From Oehlia diaphana (taxonomy: Eukaryota; Glomeromycota; Glomeromycetes; Glomerales; Glomeraceae): DNA of 29,763 nucleotides. Within the stretch, counting starts at the first letter, position 1. Each line of letters opens with the position of its first letter. The notes under the pieces are model-generated. The model did no database searches. It saw only the letters and a list, made by a program, of their open reading frames with translations, and was not told where the DNA came from. Of the stretch, positions 10,759 through 22,597 are shown in pieces. The position numbers and the translations under genes are program-made. The stretch lies in NCBI GenBank assembly GCA_003833135.1, contig QZLH01000055.1, forward strand, positions 190,124-219,886. The letters are read 5' to 3'.

Positions 10759-11116
10759 TAGTATGCTTAAAAAGCTCTTCGTTTATTTTTCGACTTTAAA
10801 CGATTCTCGATATTCGAAATTAATTGACTCCGCATTGGTCGTTCAATTTTACATACAAATAGAATAAAAAAATGTTTTAAGTCGCGATCTATAAAAATTT
10901 TTTTTGTTAAAGCACGTGTCATTAAAAACTTGATTATCAATAAAATTTTTTACACCGCAGTAATTTAACTTTCTTAACTATTATGCCGTTTGTAGAATAT
11001 TTCAAAGTATCAGTATTAGTTATAAATTATTGTTATTTGTTCCCGTTTGAGTTAAAAAGGACTAACGTTTTATATTATTGCATTGAAATAGAACGATATT
11101 TTGTGTGCTTTGTTAG
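10759..11116. promoter_or_regulatory. Divergent intergenic region with a CACGTG box
   Basis: This region separates the minus-strand PPR gene from the plus-strand large gene. A CACGTG palindrome lies at 10913-10918, about 155 bp upstream of the PPR start codon. An ATG at 10983 opens a 46-residue frame ending at a stop near 11123; it may include the first exon of the downstream gene but I cannot place the donor with confidence. Otherwise the sequence is AT-rich and featureless. Confidence 0.4.
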
Positions 11117-14100
11117 CTCTTGAGGAAAAAGATTTTAACACGTAACTATTTTATTAGCATTATATAAAGATAATAAGTTAATTTAAATGGATTGGTTTAA
11201 AACTTTTTTCTAATATTCAAAAGGCAAGAAAGTCGCGACTATCTTGTGTCTGTCTTAACACAACTTATAAATTCCACAAGCGATTTAGAAACCAACAAGT
11301 TTGTTCTTACTTCGCTTTTGTTTAAAATATGGCAACAACATCAATGTTATGCAGGTGTTATTATGAATTCTAGAGTGTAATTCGATAATATATGGGATTT
11401 TTATATTTACTTGATGATTTCTTATCAGATCAATTGGACTATAATATTCTTGAAGTAAATTATGAATTGAGTACAGGTCTTTATTTAGAATTGATAGAAA
11501 AGTTAAATATGGAAAACGAATTCAGAAAATTATTATATTCAATTCCACAGCTGGTAATTAATGATTTTTCGGGTAGGAATTGCTTAATCTTGTCTATTTA
11601 AAGTCATTATATATTCTCTCTCATAAATAATAGACAGTTCAAAGAGTTGTTGAGAATGTAATATATTCAAATCCATCATATGGTTTTAGAATTGTTTATG
11701 ATCCAGCTTTAAATGTGTGCAATAGTCATAATGGTCAAAATAGATCAGAATTGATTTCAAGCTTATTGCAAATGATTGTAGAATACGATAAAGTGATTAA
11801 AACAAGTATTATATTTAATTTTCTTAGTACCTATTGTTATAACTGATACTAGCTTAACTTAACACTCTTTATTATATATTATTAGATGACCAACTTCTTG
11901 TTGAATTGTTTCAATCTACCGCAAGACACGTTGAAAGCCATTTGAACTCCAATTCACCCCTGCGTCGAAAACCTGTTGCTTCACAAAATCCAGAAATTAT
12001 TCCAAATAATGTGGAAATGAACTATTTTTTTTCGACTTTTTATTATCCTGATTTAAATTTCCAAGCAAAGTCGCATCTAAAGCGCGTTTATCAAACGGTT
12101 AAATCAAAAAGCACACAATTCGAAAATACTTCGAAGTAAGATATTCTCTCATTATTGTTTATTTTATGGTATCATCATTGTACATTTTATTTATTCTTAC
12201 GACCTTAGGTCAATTGAAAGTTTATATGCAAATTCACAACGAACTCCTAGAGATAATAAACATCTCTATCAATTGCTATGCATATTTGACTATCTGGCGT
12301 TCGTCGTTTGTAAGGATGAACAACAGGCTTATCAAATTAATCCTTTAATGAAATTGGCAATGCGCAGAGTAATCTTGCGGCTCAAAGAAGCAGACATAAT
12401 CAGTAATGTGTTTAGTATATATTAAATGGAGTTAATACATTATACATTTATTTAATTATCCCTTAATAAAATTAGGCACTTTAAGTTCACTTAATAAGAT
12501 ATATTCTAATGAAAACAAATCAATTGACAATCTCCTAGAATATATTAATTCTGAACCACAAAAAACGCCTTCGAATTTGGAGGTAAACATGATTTTGATA
12601 TTCGGAAGTTTCCATAATAACCATTAATGTTATTAATCGTTTATTCTCTAGTTTCGATCAAAAAGGATAGTTCAACGGTAATATAAATATACGTACACAT
12701 ATACCTTATACGCGAATAAAGCAATTAATAGTAATTTAATTGATCCAGTTTGCGAGAAGATAAATCGGAATATCAAAATGTAACTTTCCTGAAAGTATCT
12801 TTTCGTATGAATTCAACAAGTGATGAACCTTTAAATAAGCATGAAGAGGCATTTATCACGATTTGTCATTCTTTGCGACAAAATCTTGATTACGACATAT
12901 CATTTGCCAATCGGATCGATGGTTCTGAGTTGACTTTCAAATTAAGCATGACATTAGAGAGTTTAACAAAGAAAGATCTGTCCAATTATTGTCATTGGGT
13001 GGTAAATTCTATTAGATTCCGACGTCTTGGATCTGTGTCTTTTTTGAAATTAATGTTACAATATATAGATCTATTTGACGAGTAAGTTAAATAATTCATA
13101 ATTTCATTGTCACAAACACATTTATATTTTATATTCTTGTTATATTACAATAATACACAACAGCTTAAGTATAAATGAAGATATGTTTAGTGAGTTGATA
13201 GTAGAATATAGATTCCAACGAGAATTATATCAGAGTATCAAAAGACTCATTAAAAATTCTGGCGGCAAAACTGTACCTAAAATCAAAGTAAGTGCGATCA
13301 ACAATATTTTTCACATGATAGCCATTATTAATACTAATTACATTTCAAAGACTGGCATGAATCTATTCCTTAAATCATTTTCTCTATTACCACGCCACAT
13401 AAAATGTCTATTTCGTGATTTTATGTTATATGACAGGTAATTTTATTTAGGCTATTTCTAAGTTCTGTATAATTTCTTACAGATGATACTTTATTTATTA
13501 AACAGGCCTCCTGATACGAACTTTAAAGCACCTACTTTCGATAATTGGTCAGTATGGCCGTTTGAATATAATCAACGACTTACTACGCTCTGCAATCAAA
13601 TAGTTTTTACGGCAGAAATAAACAGCAAAATGAACGATGATAAGTCGAAGTTAATAATTAAAAACAAGGAGGAATGTATTAGATCTAGTGATATAGACGC
13701 TCTTATTGAAGTACGTTATATATTATTCTTGATTTATTATTATATGTCTTTCATTACTTACTTGACTTCTTTGTACAGTTATCAATGGTTGCATCTTATT
13801 TTATGCTTGACAGATTATTAGAGGACTGTATACATAATAAGGGCGAAGGAATATTAATTCTTGATATTTTACGTGAAATTGGATCATTATGTTGGTTCCG
13901 TCAAACCTCAAAATCTCCAGCTTTGATGATTAAAGTAATTCAATACAAATTATCTTCACTTGATGGAGGAACTTTGTGTTTTAACTTACAAGAACAAAAA
14001 AACTTGATCGATTTTCTTATGCTTGCGATGACGGTAAATTGTTACATATATCTTTAATTTTTCACATACCTTATTAAATGCCTTTTATTAATAAATTTGT

Positions 14101-16166
14101 ATGAATAAAGGGCAATACCACCAAGAAACCTGTGGAGTTAACTCTTATGGATATAGGAGAATGGAACAATAATAACATTCTAATTGATGTCAGAGAATAT
14201 ATCAAGTATTGTGTGATGCCTTACTTAAAGAGCTCAAACTTGATTGGAAGGAAAATTACTTTGTCTATATCACTTGATATTCTTAATGCCCTTTTATTTC
14301 AACTAACTCCAATGTTACCACCAGCTGATGTAAGTTGGTTAATGAGATCAAATCCCTTTTCATTATTGAAATCTATTGTATCGTTATTTAATCGGCGTAA
14401 AGAAATGTTTTCCTTAGTAATAAACAAGATAGATAATATATATATAGTGTCTAAAAAATTGATAGAAATATTGGCGGGGTGTATTTCATCTCTTCCAGAA
14501 GATTATGTTCAATATAGTAGGTTCTTATATTATAATGCCTTATTTAAAGCATTTACGGTTTGGAATTTTTAATATTGCGTTTTTTAGATATTCACAATTC
14601 AGATACCTATTCGGTTCGTCAGTTTTATGATGAATCCCAGGAATTTGGTAAATTATTTTTTTTTTAAAAAAAAAAGATATCCTACATTTAATTATTCAAA
14701 AAAAATTATTTTTCTTTATATTATTATAAAGATTGGACTACACAACTTTTTCTCCGGAACTTATTTGAAATGTGTGAAGACCGATTAGGATTAAAGATAG
14801 GGAAACCTATTATACCTGCAGCGCTTTTTTCCTTTTGTGATTTGTCCAAAGAAGAATTTGTGATAATTGAGGATAATGAAAATATGTCAGAACAAACAAC
14901 AGAATTTAAACAAACGATGGTGTTTTTAGAAGGGTGCAGAGTGTCGAATGATTGGTGCAAAAAATTTAGTTTGGTAAGTTCTTTAAAATTAGAATATACC
15001 TTGTCTAAATATTTTTTTGTTAATATCTAACATGTTGGTTGATGATTCTTTTCTTCAAGGCTCTAAACAAGTCACAAGCTATTACAAAGCCATCTTTACG
15101 TAATCTTTTCCGAACAACCGCACCTCTTGCATTCTGTTACATACTTGCAAACAGTGTTGAAGAGGAAACGTTGTGTTTGTTGAATGAGCTATTAAGAGAA
15201 TTGTTTTTTTACGGTTGTCTGTCGGCCGCTGAATTGTTAATGATTGATGATAATGATAATGAATTAAATGAATTGGCTACTGCTGACCTAGCATTTGATG
15301 GTAAAAGAATTTTATTTTTCAAGATTTATCTTTCCTTGATCTCAATTGGACTAATTATGTTTTTTGAATAGAACGGATATCATTATGTTGTTTAAGGTTT
15401 TCATTTATTAATATCTTAGAATCATTACACTTTATCAAGGAACAGCAAGAAAAAAGTAATAATTCATTGGAGTATGAACAACAATTTTCATCATACAGGG
15501 TTGTTGCCGATTTCCGTATTATACAAAACATTATCAAAGTAACTAAGGTATTACTTTTAATCCTTTTTTTAAAAATATTCCATTTCAAAAATAAGAAAAA
15601 TTTACATTATTATTTTATTTATTCATTTTTTAATTTCTCAGGAATTCTTTATAACACCTAATTCTACGCTGAATTATTTGATTGTATTATTCTATACTAT
15701 AACTCAAGCGCTTCCTCTGTTATCTTTTTCATTCAAAGCTGAAGAAAGTTTATATATCTTTTTATTATTTATTGTGGATCAGATTGATAACGCGCGTATA
15801 ATAACAATTCAAGAAGAGAAATCAACGATAGGAATCGTGGTTGGTAATACTGATAATGGATCTTCCAACAACCAAAAAAGTCGCAAAAAGAAAAAAAAAA
15901 CAGATAAACATCAAAAAGGTAATCAAGAATTGGAGCAACAATTAGAAGAAATAGATACAATAGCAATAAAAGCAGACGAAGTATTTACAGAAGCAAATAC
16001 TAAAAGAAATCAAGCCGTTAGGTCAGTAACCATTGAATATTCACAATGGCAAGAAAAACTGTTAGCCAAAGGTGCTAATAAAATAAAAAATAATGAATTG
16101 GGATGGAGATTCACAGTAGCAAATGCATTGAAAATTCGAGATGAACTTATTGATCATGGTAAATAA
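11117..16166 (+). CDS. Unrecognised large helical protein, at least 18 exons, about 1,240 aa
   Basis: I join exons 11117-11141, 11224-11354, 11429-11572, 11638-11805, 11886-12135, 12209-12402, 12476-12582, 12652-12677, 12749-13081, 13164-13436, 13506-13710, 13779-14033, 14111-14516, 14588-14647, 14732-14973, 15060-15300, 15420-15547 and 15642-16166. Every junction keeps phase and uses GT-AG. The 5' end is not certain: exon 11117-11141 is weaker than the rest and the start codon lies upstream. The ATG at 11392 is in an intron. The product is almost wholly helical, with leucine-rich stretches and no signal peptide. I find no catalytic motif. The C-terminus has a basic patch (SRKKKKKTDKHQKG) and then a charged coiled-coil-like segment. 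It reads like a large scaffold of HEAT-like helices, perhaps nuclear because of the lysine patch. I do not recognise the family and assign no function. Confidence 0.75.
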
Positions 16167-16269
16167 TGATTGGTATTTTATAAAAGTTTAAAAAGTAATT
16201 TTTACAAGACAGGTAATTAATGTAATGAATCAAAAAATTGCTGTATTTGATATTTATCTACAACAAAAA

Positions 16270-18711
16270 TTAATCTTTTTCAGATATACCTTTAGTTATA
16301 TTTTTATTATTTTTTTTATTAACTAAGTTTAATTCCTTAGCTAAAAAAGGAAAATTGGTTCTAACCCAATTAATAATTTCATATTGATCTCTATTTTTGG
16401 AATGATCATGCAAGAAATTTAATAAAGTTCTTATTATTTTAGAATTAGGTTGTATACCATCATCAATCATTTCGGACATTAAAACATTTTTTGCTTCATT
16501 AAATTTTTGATTTCTGGCTAAAGCTTCAACGTATGAAGCATAATTATTTTGATTTAAATTAAAATTCTTCTTTTTTAAATCATTCCAAATTTGATTTAAT
16601 CTAAATAATTGTTTATTAAAACCACAAGAATCCAAAACAATCGATACGGTAGCATTATTAACTAATAAATCACTTTCTTTAGAAGATATTACCAGGGAAT
16701 CCCATAATTGTAATACATTATAACCATAACCACATCTATTATAAGCATCCATTAAAGAATTATATATGACAATATCAAATTGATCGAGATTCAAATCCAT
16801 TCTAATTAATTGATGAATATTTTTTACGCCTTGTATATCATAAATTTTTCCAAATCCTCTAATTAATGAAGAATATGTGTAAGAATTTGGTTTTATACCT
16901 TTTTCTTTCATATCAACAAATATACGTTGAGATTCTGACATATATGTCATTTTTGAAAAGGAATCTATTAGTATTGTGTAGCCACGTTGATCTAGTATTA
17001 TATTATGATCTTTTGATTGATAATATATTTGTAATGCCTCATTAATTTTTTCTTGTGATATTAATTTTTTGCATAATATTGTTATGTTTAAAATATTTAA
17101 AAAGTACCCTTGTTGAAGGAGATGTGAATAAATTTCTAATGCACTAGTTATATCATCTTGGGTTAAGAAATAAGTGATTAATGTATTATAAAGCGTACTA
17201 GAAGAGGAAGCGAATTGGTTGAAAAATTTTTTTGAATGCTCTTTTCCTAGATTTGAGAATAATGAAAACAATTTTCGCATGTTTAAGAAAGAATCCATTT
17301 TTTCATTAAATAATTTAAAGGCAATATCATTATTTCCAGTATGATAATAAGCCGGTATAATCGAAGCTAGAGTAACTGCATCATGAATAAACCCAATATC
17401 TATTAATTCCTCATATACCCTTAGAGCATTAGAAAACTCTTTTTCTTTAATCAAGTAATCTAACAAAGTATTAACAAATATAATATTTCCTTTATGTTGT
17501 TGATGTTGTTTAATCTGATTAAATAAATTTAGTACTTTTTGCAAGTTACCAGGTTCATAACAATAAATTTTTAATATTTTCGTATAAAGATGTGTATCCA
17601 ATTCTATTCCATTGTCTTTAATATCTTTAAATAAATTTTTTGCTTTATCCAAATGTCCATAATTTAAATATCCACTTAATAAGCAATCCAAAGTAAACTT
17701 ATCTACTTTTACTTCACATTTATCCAAACTGTTCCCCATCCTAGTTGTAGAATTACTCTTCATTTTCTCATAAATTCGTTCAGCTTGATTAATATCACCT
17801 AACTTAACATATATATCAATTAAAGAATTAAATGTTACAGTATTAGGTTTAATTCCATACAATTTCATTTCCTCTAATACTTCTAATGCACGTTCAATAT
17901 CTAATGACCATTGATATGACAATATTAACGAATTAAATGTATATATGGTACATTCTATTTTATCTTCAAGCATCATATTGTAGATTCTTCTTGATTCTTT
18001 AGTATCACCTTTAAGTGAATTCAAATAAATTAGTCTATTATAGGTTGATGTATCTGGTTTATAACCTTGCTTTTTCATATCATTAAAAAGTGAATATATT
18101 ATCGAAGTAGTTGAGGCTAGAGTTTGAGTTGATGATGGCGGTGGACTAGTTGCCTTTTGTGTGAAATTTGCAGAACGAGACAGCAAACTTATTGCATCCT
18201 GATAATCTGATTTTTTTAAACGATTCTGCCAATGTTGTCCTTTTTGTTCTTTTATTAATGTGTGATGTGTCATCATAAGTTTTTTCAGATCTCCTTCTTG
18301 AATTGCTTCCCTAAACCTAATTACCAATCTATCCAATGAATAATTACCTACCCATGAACTATCCATTCCATTTTCTACACTTATATTCCTCTCATTATTC
18401 GTTTTTAAAAGAACTTCTCCCTCGTTTTTTTCTTCTCCTTGTTCTTTCTCAATTGATGTTGTTAAAGCAGAATATGTTGCATAATTGTATTGTACACTAG
18501 AATTTGAATTCGACGTTAAAGTTTGGTTAACTTTTAATAATGGAGATATTCGCACTATTTTTGAATTTGCCGAATTTTCTTTAATGGTAGTCATGCTTCT
18601 TAAAGTTGTTGTAAACATTATTTTAGCTGTTGGAGAGGATACTATTGTTGACCATTTTGTTAAAGTCAAATTTAACATTGTTGTTGAAAAAGCAACAAGA
18701 TCAACCAACAC
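16270..18711 (-). CDS. P-class pentatricopeptide repeat protein, 813 aa, probably mitochondrial
   Basis: A second single-exon PPR gene. Residues 1-80 are rich in Ser, Thr and hydroxylated or basic residues with few acids, consistent with a mitochondrial presequence; Met12, Met32 and Met40 are alternative starts. A low-complexity acidic linker follows (about 85-115). Around 14 PPR repeats occupy roughly residues 200-790. Examples are TVTFNSLIDIYVKLGDINQ and SYTYSSLIRGFGKIYDIQG. Several repeats are degenerate or carry insertions, and one break near residue 480 holds a Phe/Ser-rich insert. The C-terminal end is Asn/Lys-rich. The role is presumably binding of an organellar transcript. The gene is convergent with the large gene to its left (103 bp between stops). 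It is divergent from TM9SF3 on its right, with only 102 bp between start codons. Confidence 0.9.
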   Translation of the reverse strand: MLVDLVAFSTTMLNLTLTKWSTIVSSPTAKIMFTTTLRSMTTIKENSANSKIVRISPLLKVNQTLTSNSNSSVQYNYATYSALTTSIEKEQGEEKNEGEVLLKTNNERNISVENGMDSSWVGNYSLDRLVIRFREAIQEGDLKKLMMTHHTLIKEQKGQHWQNRLKKSDYQDAISLLSRSANFTQKATSPPPSSTQTLASTTSIIYSLFNDMKKQGYKPDTSTYNRLIYLNSLKGDTKESRRIYNMMLEDKIECTIYTFNSLILSYQWSLDIERALEVLEEMKLYGIKPNTVTFNSLIDIYVKLGDINQAERIYEKMKSNSTTRMGNSLDKCEVKVDKFTLDCLLSGYLNYGHLDKAKNLFKDIKDNGIELDTHLYTKILKIYCYEPGNLQKVLNLFNQIKQHQQHKGNIIFVNTLLDYLIKEKEFSNALRVYEELIDIGFIHDAVTLASIIPAYYHTGNNDIAFKLFNEKMDSFLNMRKLFSLFSNLGKEHSKKFFNQFASSSSTLYNTLITYFLTQDDITSALEIYSHLLQQGYFLNILNITILCKKLISQEKINEALQIYYQSKDHNIILDQRGYTILIDSFSKMTYMSESQRIFVDMKEKGIKPNSYTYSSLIRGFGKIYDIQGVKNIHQLIRMDLNLDQFDIVIYNSLMDAYNRCGYGYNVLQLWDSLVISSKESDLLVNNATVSIVLDSCGFNKQLFRLNQIWNDLKKKNFNLNQNNYASYVEALARNQKFNEAKNVLMSEMIDDGIQPNSKIIRTLLNFLHDHSKNRDQYEIINWVRTNFPFLAKELNLVNKKNNKNITKGISEKD

Positions 18712-18813
18712 CAGAGTAATCTACCGATATACTGATGACGAAATTATCACGTGACTAATTGTTTTATAGTGAAATTGCAAAAATTACACGATAGTCCGAG
18801 TCTTCCGTTAAAA
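18712..18813. promoter_or_regulatory. Compact bidirectional promoter with CACGTG box
   Basis: Only 102 bp separate the start codons of the PPR gene (-) and TM9SF3 (+), so both core promoters must be here. The block contains ATCACGTGAC with its CACGTG core at 18748-18753, about 40 bp from the PPR start. In other fungi the consensus RTCACRTG is bound by the bHLH protein Cbf1. Binding here is inferred, not shown. Confidence 0.5.
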
Positions 18814-21800
18814 ATGGATTGTTTAAAAAGAAAAAGATTTTGGTTCGCTTTATTATTTATCTTGTACACAACTTTTGTAAGTGCCGATGAACATTCTCAT
18901 AAGGTACGTATCTCTTAGTAGTTACTGTTTCTGCATATTAAAAGTCAATAACCATATCTACTTCTCTTAGTATGAAAAGGGTGAGGATATAATAATATGG
19001 GTTGATACTGTAGGTCCGCGTTCAAATCAGCAAGAAACCTACGAGTATTTTCAGTTACCATACTGTAAGGGAATTCATGTTTCTGGTAAGTATAAAGTAT
19101 TTACTAAGATTGTTTATATATTTATAACCGATTTTTCTTTTTCATAGAGCACCATCATGAAACGCTAGGTGAGGCATTGTTAGGTACGTATACGTTTTAT
19201 GATCAGAAACTTAAATCGAAGGGATATGGAGAACTAGAAGATATTCAATACATTTCGGATGAAGTAACTATATTTTTTTCCTCTAACTCTCTTTTAGGTA
19301 TGGAACTGGTAAATTCCGGAATCGGCATGAAATTTCTGAGTGAGTATATCCTTTTATCTGAGTATTGTATTGAAATAATGATATGATGGAATCATCTATT
19401 GGTTTTTATTATAATTTATACCGAAAAGAAAGATTTAATTACATATCATAAATAGATTAAGTTCTGAAGATTATAAAGGGAACTACCGATTTTTGTTATT
19501 AGATGATGTTGGAATCATAAATCAAGCAGGATCAATCTATTTCTTCCTTTCTTATTTCTTATTTATACAAAATTACTACTTTTAAATTATACGTATATTG
19601 GTTAATATTTTATAATGTTTGTGTCTGATTATTATTATAGCAAACGAAAAAAATGTAACTATTTGTGAAAAGGAACTAACACCAAAGGACGTAAATCTGT
19701 TTCGATATGCTGTTGTTAATAATTATTGGTATCAAATGTTTCTTGGTAAGTGCATAAGACAAGCTTGATTTATTTTTCTTTTAATACTCTCATTATATAT
19801 TTTAAATTTTCCTTTCAGATGACTTGCCAATATGGGGTAAAATTTAAATCGTGTTGATGGTTTTCTACTTAAATTAAATTTACACGAGATAATGTCTATT
19901 TATTATTGTAGGATTTGTTGGAGAAATTGATAATATTTCAGGCGATGTGTTTTTGTATACACACAGAGAATTTGAAGTGAATTATAATGGCGATAAAGTA
20001 TAACAATGTTTTTTTTTTAATGTCACCATTCTTTACTTTGTTATAGATATTTATTGTACTATTTCAGATTATTCAAGTGAAACTTGGAAGTGGAAACCCT
20101 ATAAAATTGCACTGGGAGACACAGGATATTCCTGTACGATTTTCATATTCTGTTAATTGGGTTGCAACTGATGATCCATTTGATACGAGATTTGACAAAC
20201 TTTTGGATACCGAATTTTTTGAGCATAAGGTATTTGAAATTTTTATGTGTAAGTACTAAGTTACGAAATAATATTTTTCTTAAGCTTGTCAAGGTAAACT
20301 TATATAATTCTTATTTGAAAAAATAGATCCACTGGTTTTCAATTTTCAATTCCTTTATTATGGTTATTTTTTTGGCAGGCTTTGTCAGTATTATATTACT
20401 ACGCATGCTAAAGAAAGACTATGCTAGATATGATAAGGAAGAGACACTTGGAGATTTGGTAATTTATATATATTATTTTTTTTTTTTAATAAAATTAATT
20501 ATTTATAACGTTTTCTTGTAGGATCATGACTTAGGCGATGAATATGGCTGGAAACAAGTTCATGGAGATGTGTTTCGTGCACCAAGATCGTTACTACTTT
20601 TCTCAGCATTGGTCGGAACTGGTCACCAACTAGTATGGCTAACGCTTGTAATCATTTTATATACAATCATCGGAAATTTATACGCAGAGTGAATATCGAC
20701 TCCAAACTTCAATTTGGATTGAACCGCTGTATGATAGAAACCTTTTGGGATTGGGAATCTGAAAATTTAATGAATAAAATTAACGATTATTAAAATAATA
20801 ATAATAATAATAATTTTTTTAATTCATCTAGACGTGCTACTATTTTGACTGCTTCAATCTTCTTTTATACATTAACCTCAACGGTTGCTGGGTATACAAG
20901 TGCAAGCACTTATCAAGTGTATGGAGGTAAATTGAATCTTCGAATATTATTGTTAATTAAATAAGAAAAAGGCTAATAATTCGGGATTAAACTATATTTA
21001 TTATAGGTCGTGATTGGATAAAGAATGTTATAGCTACGGCTACTTTGTGGCCTGGAATACTTAGCGTAATCACTATAATAATCAATTCCATAGCTGTATA
21101 TTACTCTAGTTCACGTGCAATTCCTTTCACAGTTATGGTATGCTAAAAATATGATTCTATAATGCATTTACTACCAATTAACGTATGTGTTTGTTTGTAC
21201 TTAGTTGGCAATGTTTGCAATTTGGTCATTCCTTGTGTTTCCATTAACATTGCTTGGAGCAATTCTTTGTCGTAATTGGGCAAGTCAACCAAGTTTTCCC
21301 TGTCGCGTTAATCCAATTCCTAGGCCTATCCCCGAAAAAGTTTGGTAAATATGTATTTATCATTATAAAATAAAATGTTATTAATTTAATGTATTAAAAT
21401 GTATATAAATATAGGTATGCCGAATCCCTTGTAGTTATAGCTCTTGGTGGAATCCTTCCATTCGCATCGATTTTCATTGAGATTTATTTTATCTTCTCAT
21501 CATTTTGGGCATACAAGATTTATTATGTTTATGGATTTATGTTGTTTGTTTTCATAATTCTTCTCATTGTAACAGCATGTGTCACCATAGTTAGCACATA
21601 TATTTTACTCAATTCTGAGGACCATCGATGGTATGTTAGAAGTATATACATGTATGCATATAGAAAAATGCCTAACAAACTTTTTAATCATATCAAAGGC
21701 ACTGGATGAGTTTCTTAACTTGTGGATCTACTGCAGTATACGTTTATCTGTATTCTATATATTATTTTATTAACAGAACCAAGTAAGTTTAGGAGAGGAT

Positions 21801-22067
21801 TTGTAAATATTATATATTTTTATTAATCATACCTTATTATTTTTAGAATGTATGGTCTCTTTCAGACCTCATTTTATTTTGGAAATACGGCTATAGTATG
21901 TTTTGGACTATTTGTTATGTTAGGTAAATAATATAATTCTTTGGCCTTTTTCGTTTTTTTTTCTTAATAGTAAAATTTAACTTATTTATTATGAAATAGG
22001 TACCATCGGATATTTTGCAGCAGACAAATTTGTTAGAACAATTTATAAGAATGTTAAACTAGACTAG
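18814..22067 (+). CDS. TM9SF3: TM9SF3 (nonaspanin, EMP70 family) Golgi/endosomal membrane protein
   Basis: Seventeen exons: 18814-18903, 18971-19085, 19148-19183, 19298-19339, 19641-19745, 19819-19836, 19912-19997, 20068-20229, 20327-20458, 20522-20688, 20832-20926, 21007-21137, 21205-21344, 21415-21630, 21699-21782, 21847-21923 and 22000-22067. They give 587 aa, against 589 in human TM9SF3. A signal peptide covers about residues 1-25 (ending FVSADE). A lumenal domain follows, with the family block [19 protein letters not shown]. After [10 protein letters not shown] come nine membrane spans, with conserved [31 protein letters not shown] and [14 protein letters not shown]. The C-terminus KNVKLD fits the KxD/E Golgi-retention, COPI-binding signal of the family. 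Nonaspanins act in sorting of membrane proteins and glycolipids. Exon 19819-19836 is only 18 nt but encodes the conserved DDLPIW and must be included. Confidence 0.96.
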
Positions 22068-22597
22068 TGAAATTATGTCTGCTTTTTTTTTTGGATACAG
22101 GAAAAATATATATATAGTGTTCTTAATATTATTTTATATTACTGTTCTTAATTATTATTTTATATTACTAATATTCAAATAACTGATAATAATTATAATT
22201 ATTACTTATTCAAAGACAAGATGATTTATAATAGTTTATTTTTTAGAAAAGAAATAATTATCTTATAAGTTCATTATTTTATGTGAATAAAATTGAAATC
22301 CTAAAGTCTGTAATTGTTATTAATTTCAGTATCATCCTTATATCTTTTAATAGTAAAAAATAATTAAATCAGCCTTTAAAATTATAAAATACAAAAAAAA
22401 AAAAAAATTCTTACTAACTTACCTATATCATATACAATATTTAATTCTATCCTACTATAAACCAAAAATAAAATGAAGTAGAAATAAAGTAAAATAAAAA
22501 TAAGAAGTCTAAAGCAAATAAAATATATTATTGATTTATATAATCAAGTATTTGTTAGTAATGTTGTGGCTGATTTACAAAGAAAAAATAATAAATA
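22068..22597. other. Convergent 3' region of TM9SF3 and Vps24
   Basis: About 530 bp of very AT-rich sequence between two convergent stops. It contains an A-run at 22393-22407, several AATAAA-like words on both strands and no open frame with coding character. It probably holds both 3' UTRs. Confidence 0.6.

Noticed and set aside
11392..11601. Start codon at 11392 as the beginning of the large gene
   Set aside because: The ATG lies in the 11355-11428 intron; upstream exon 11224-11354 joins in phase to 11429.
14334..14339. Strong donor gtaagt inside the large gene
   Set aside because: The downstream frame keeps clear coding character until 14516, so the site is probably not used.
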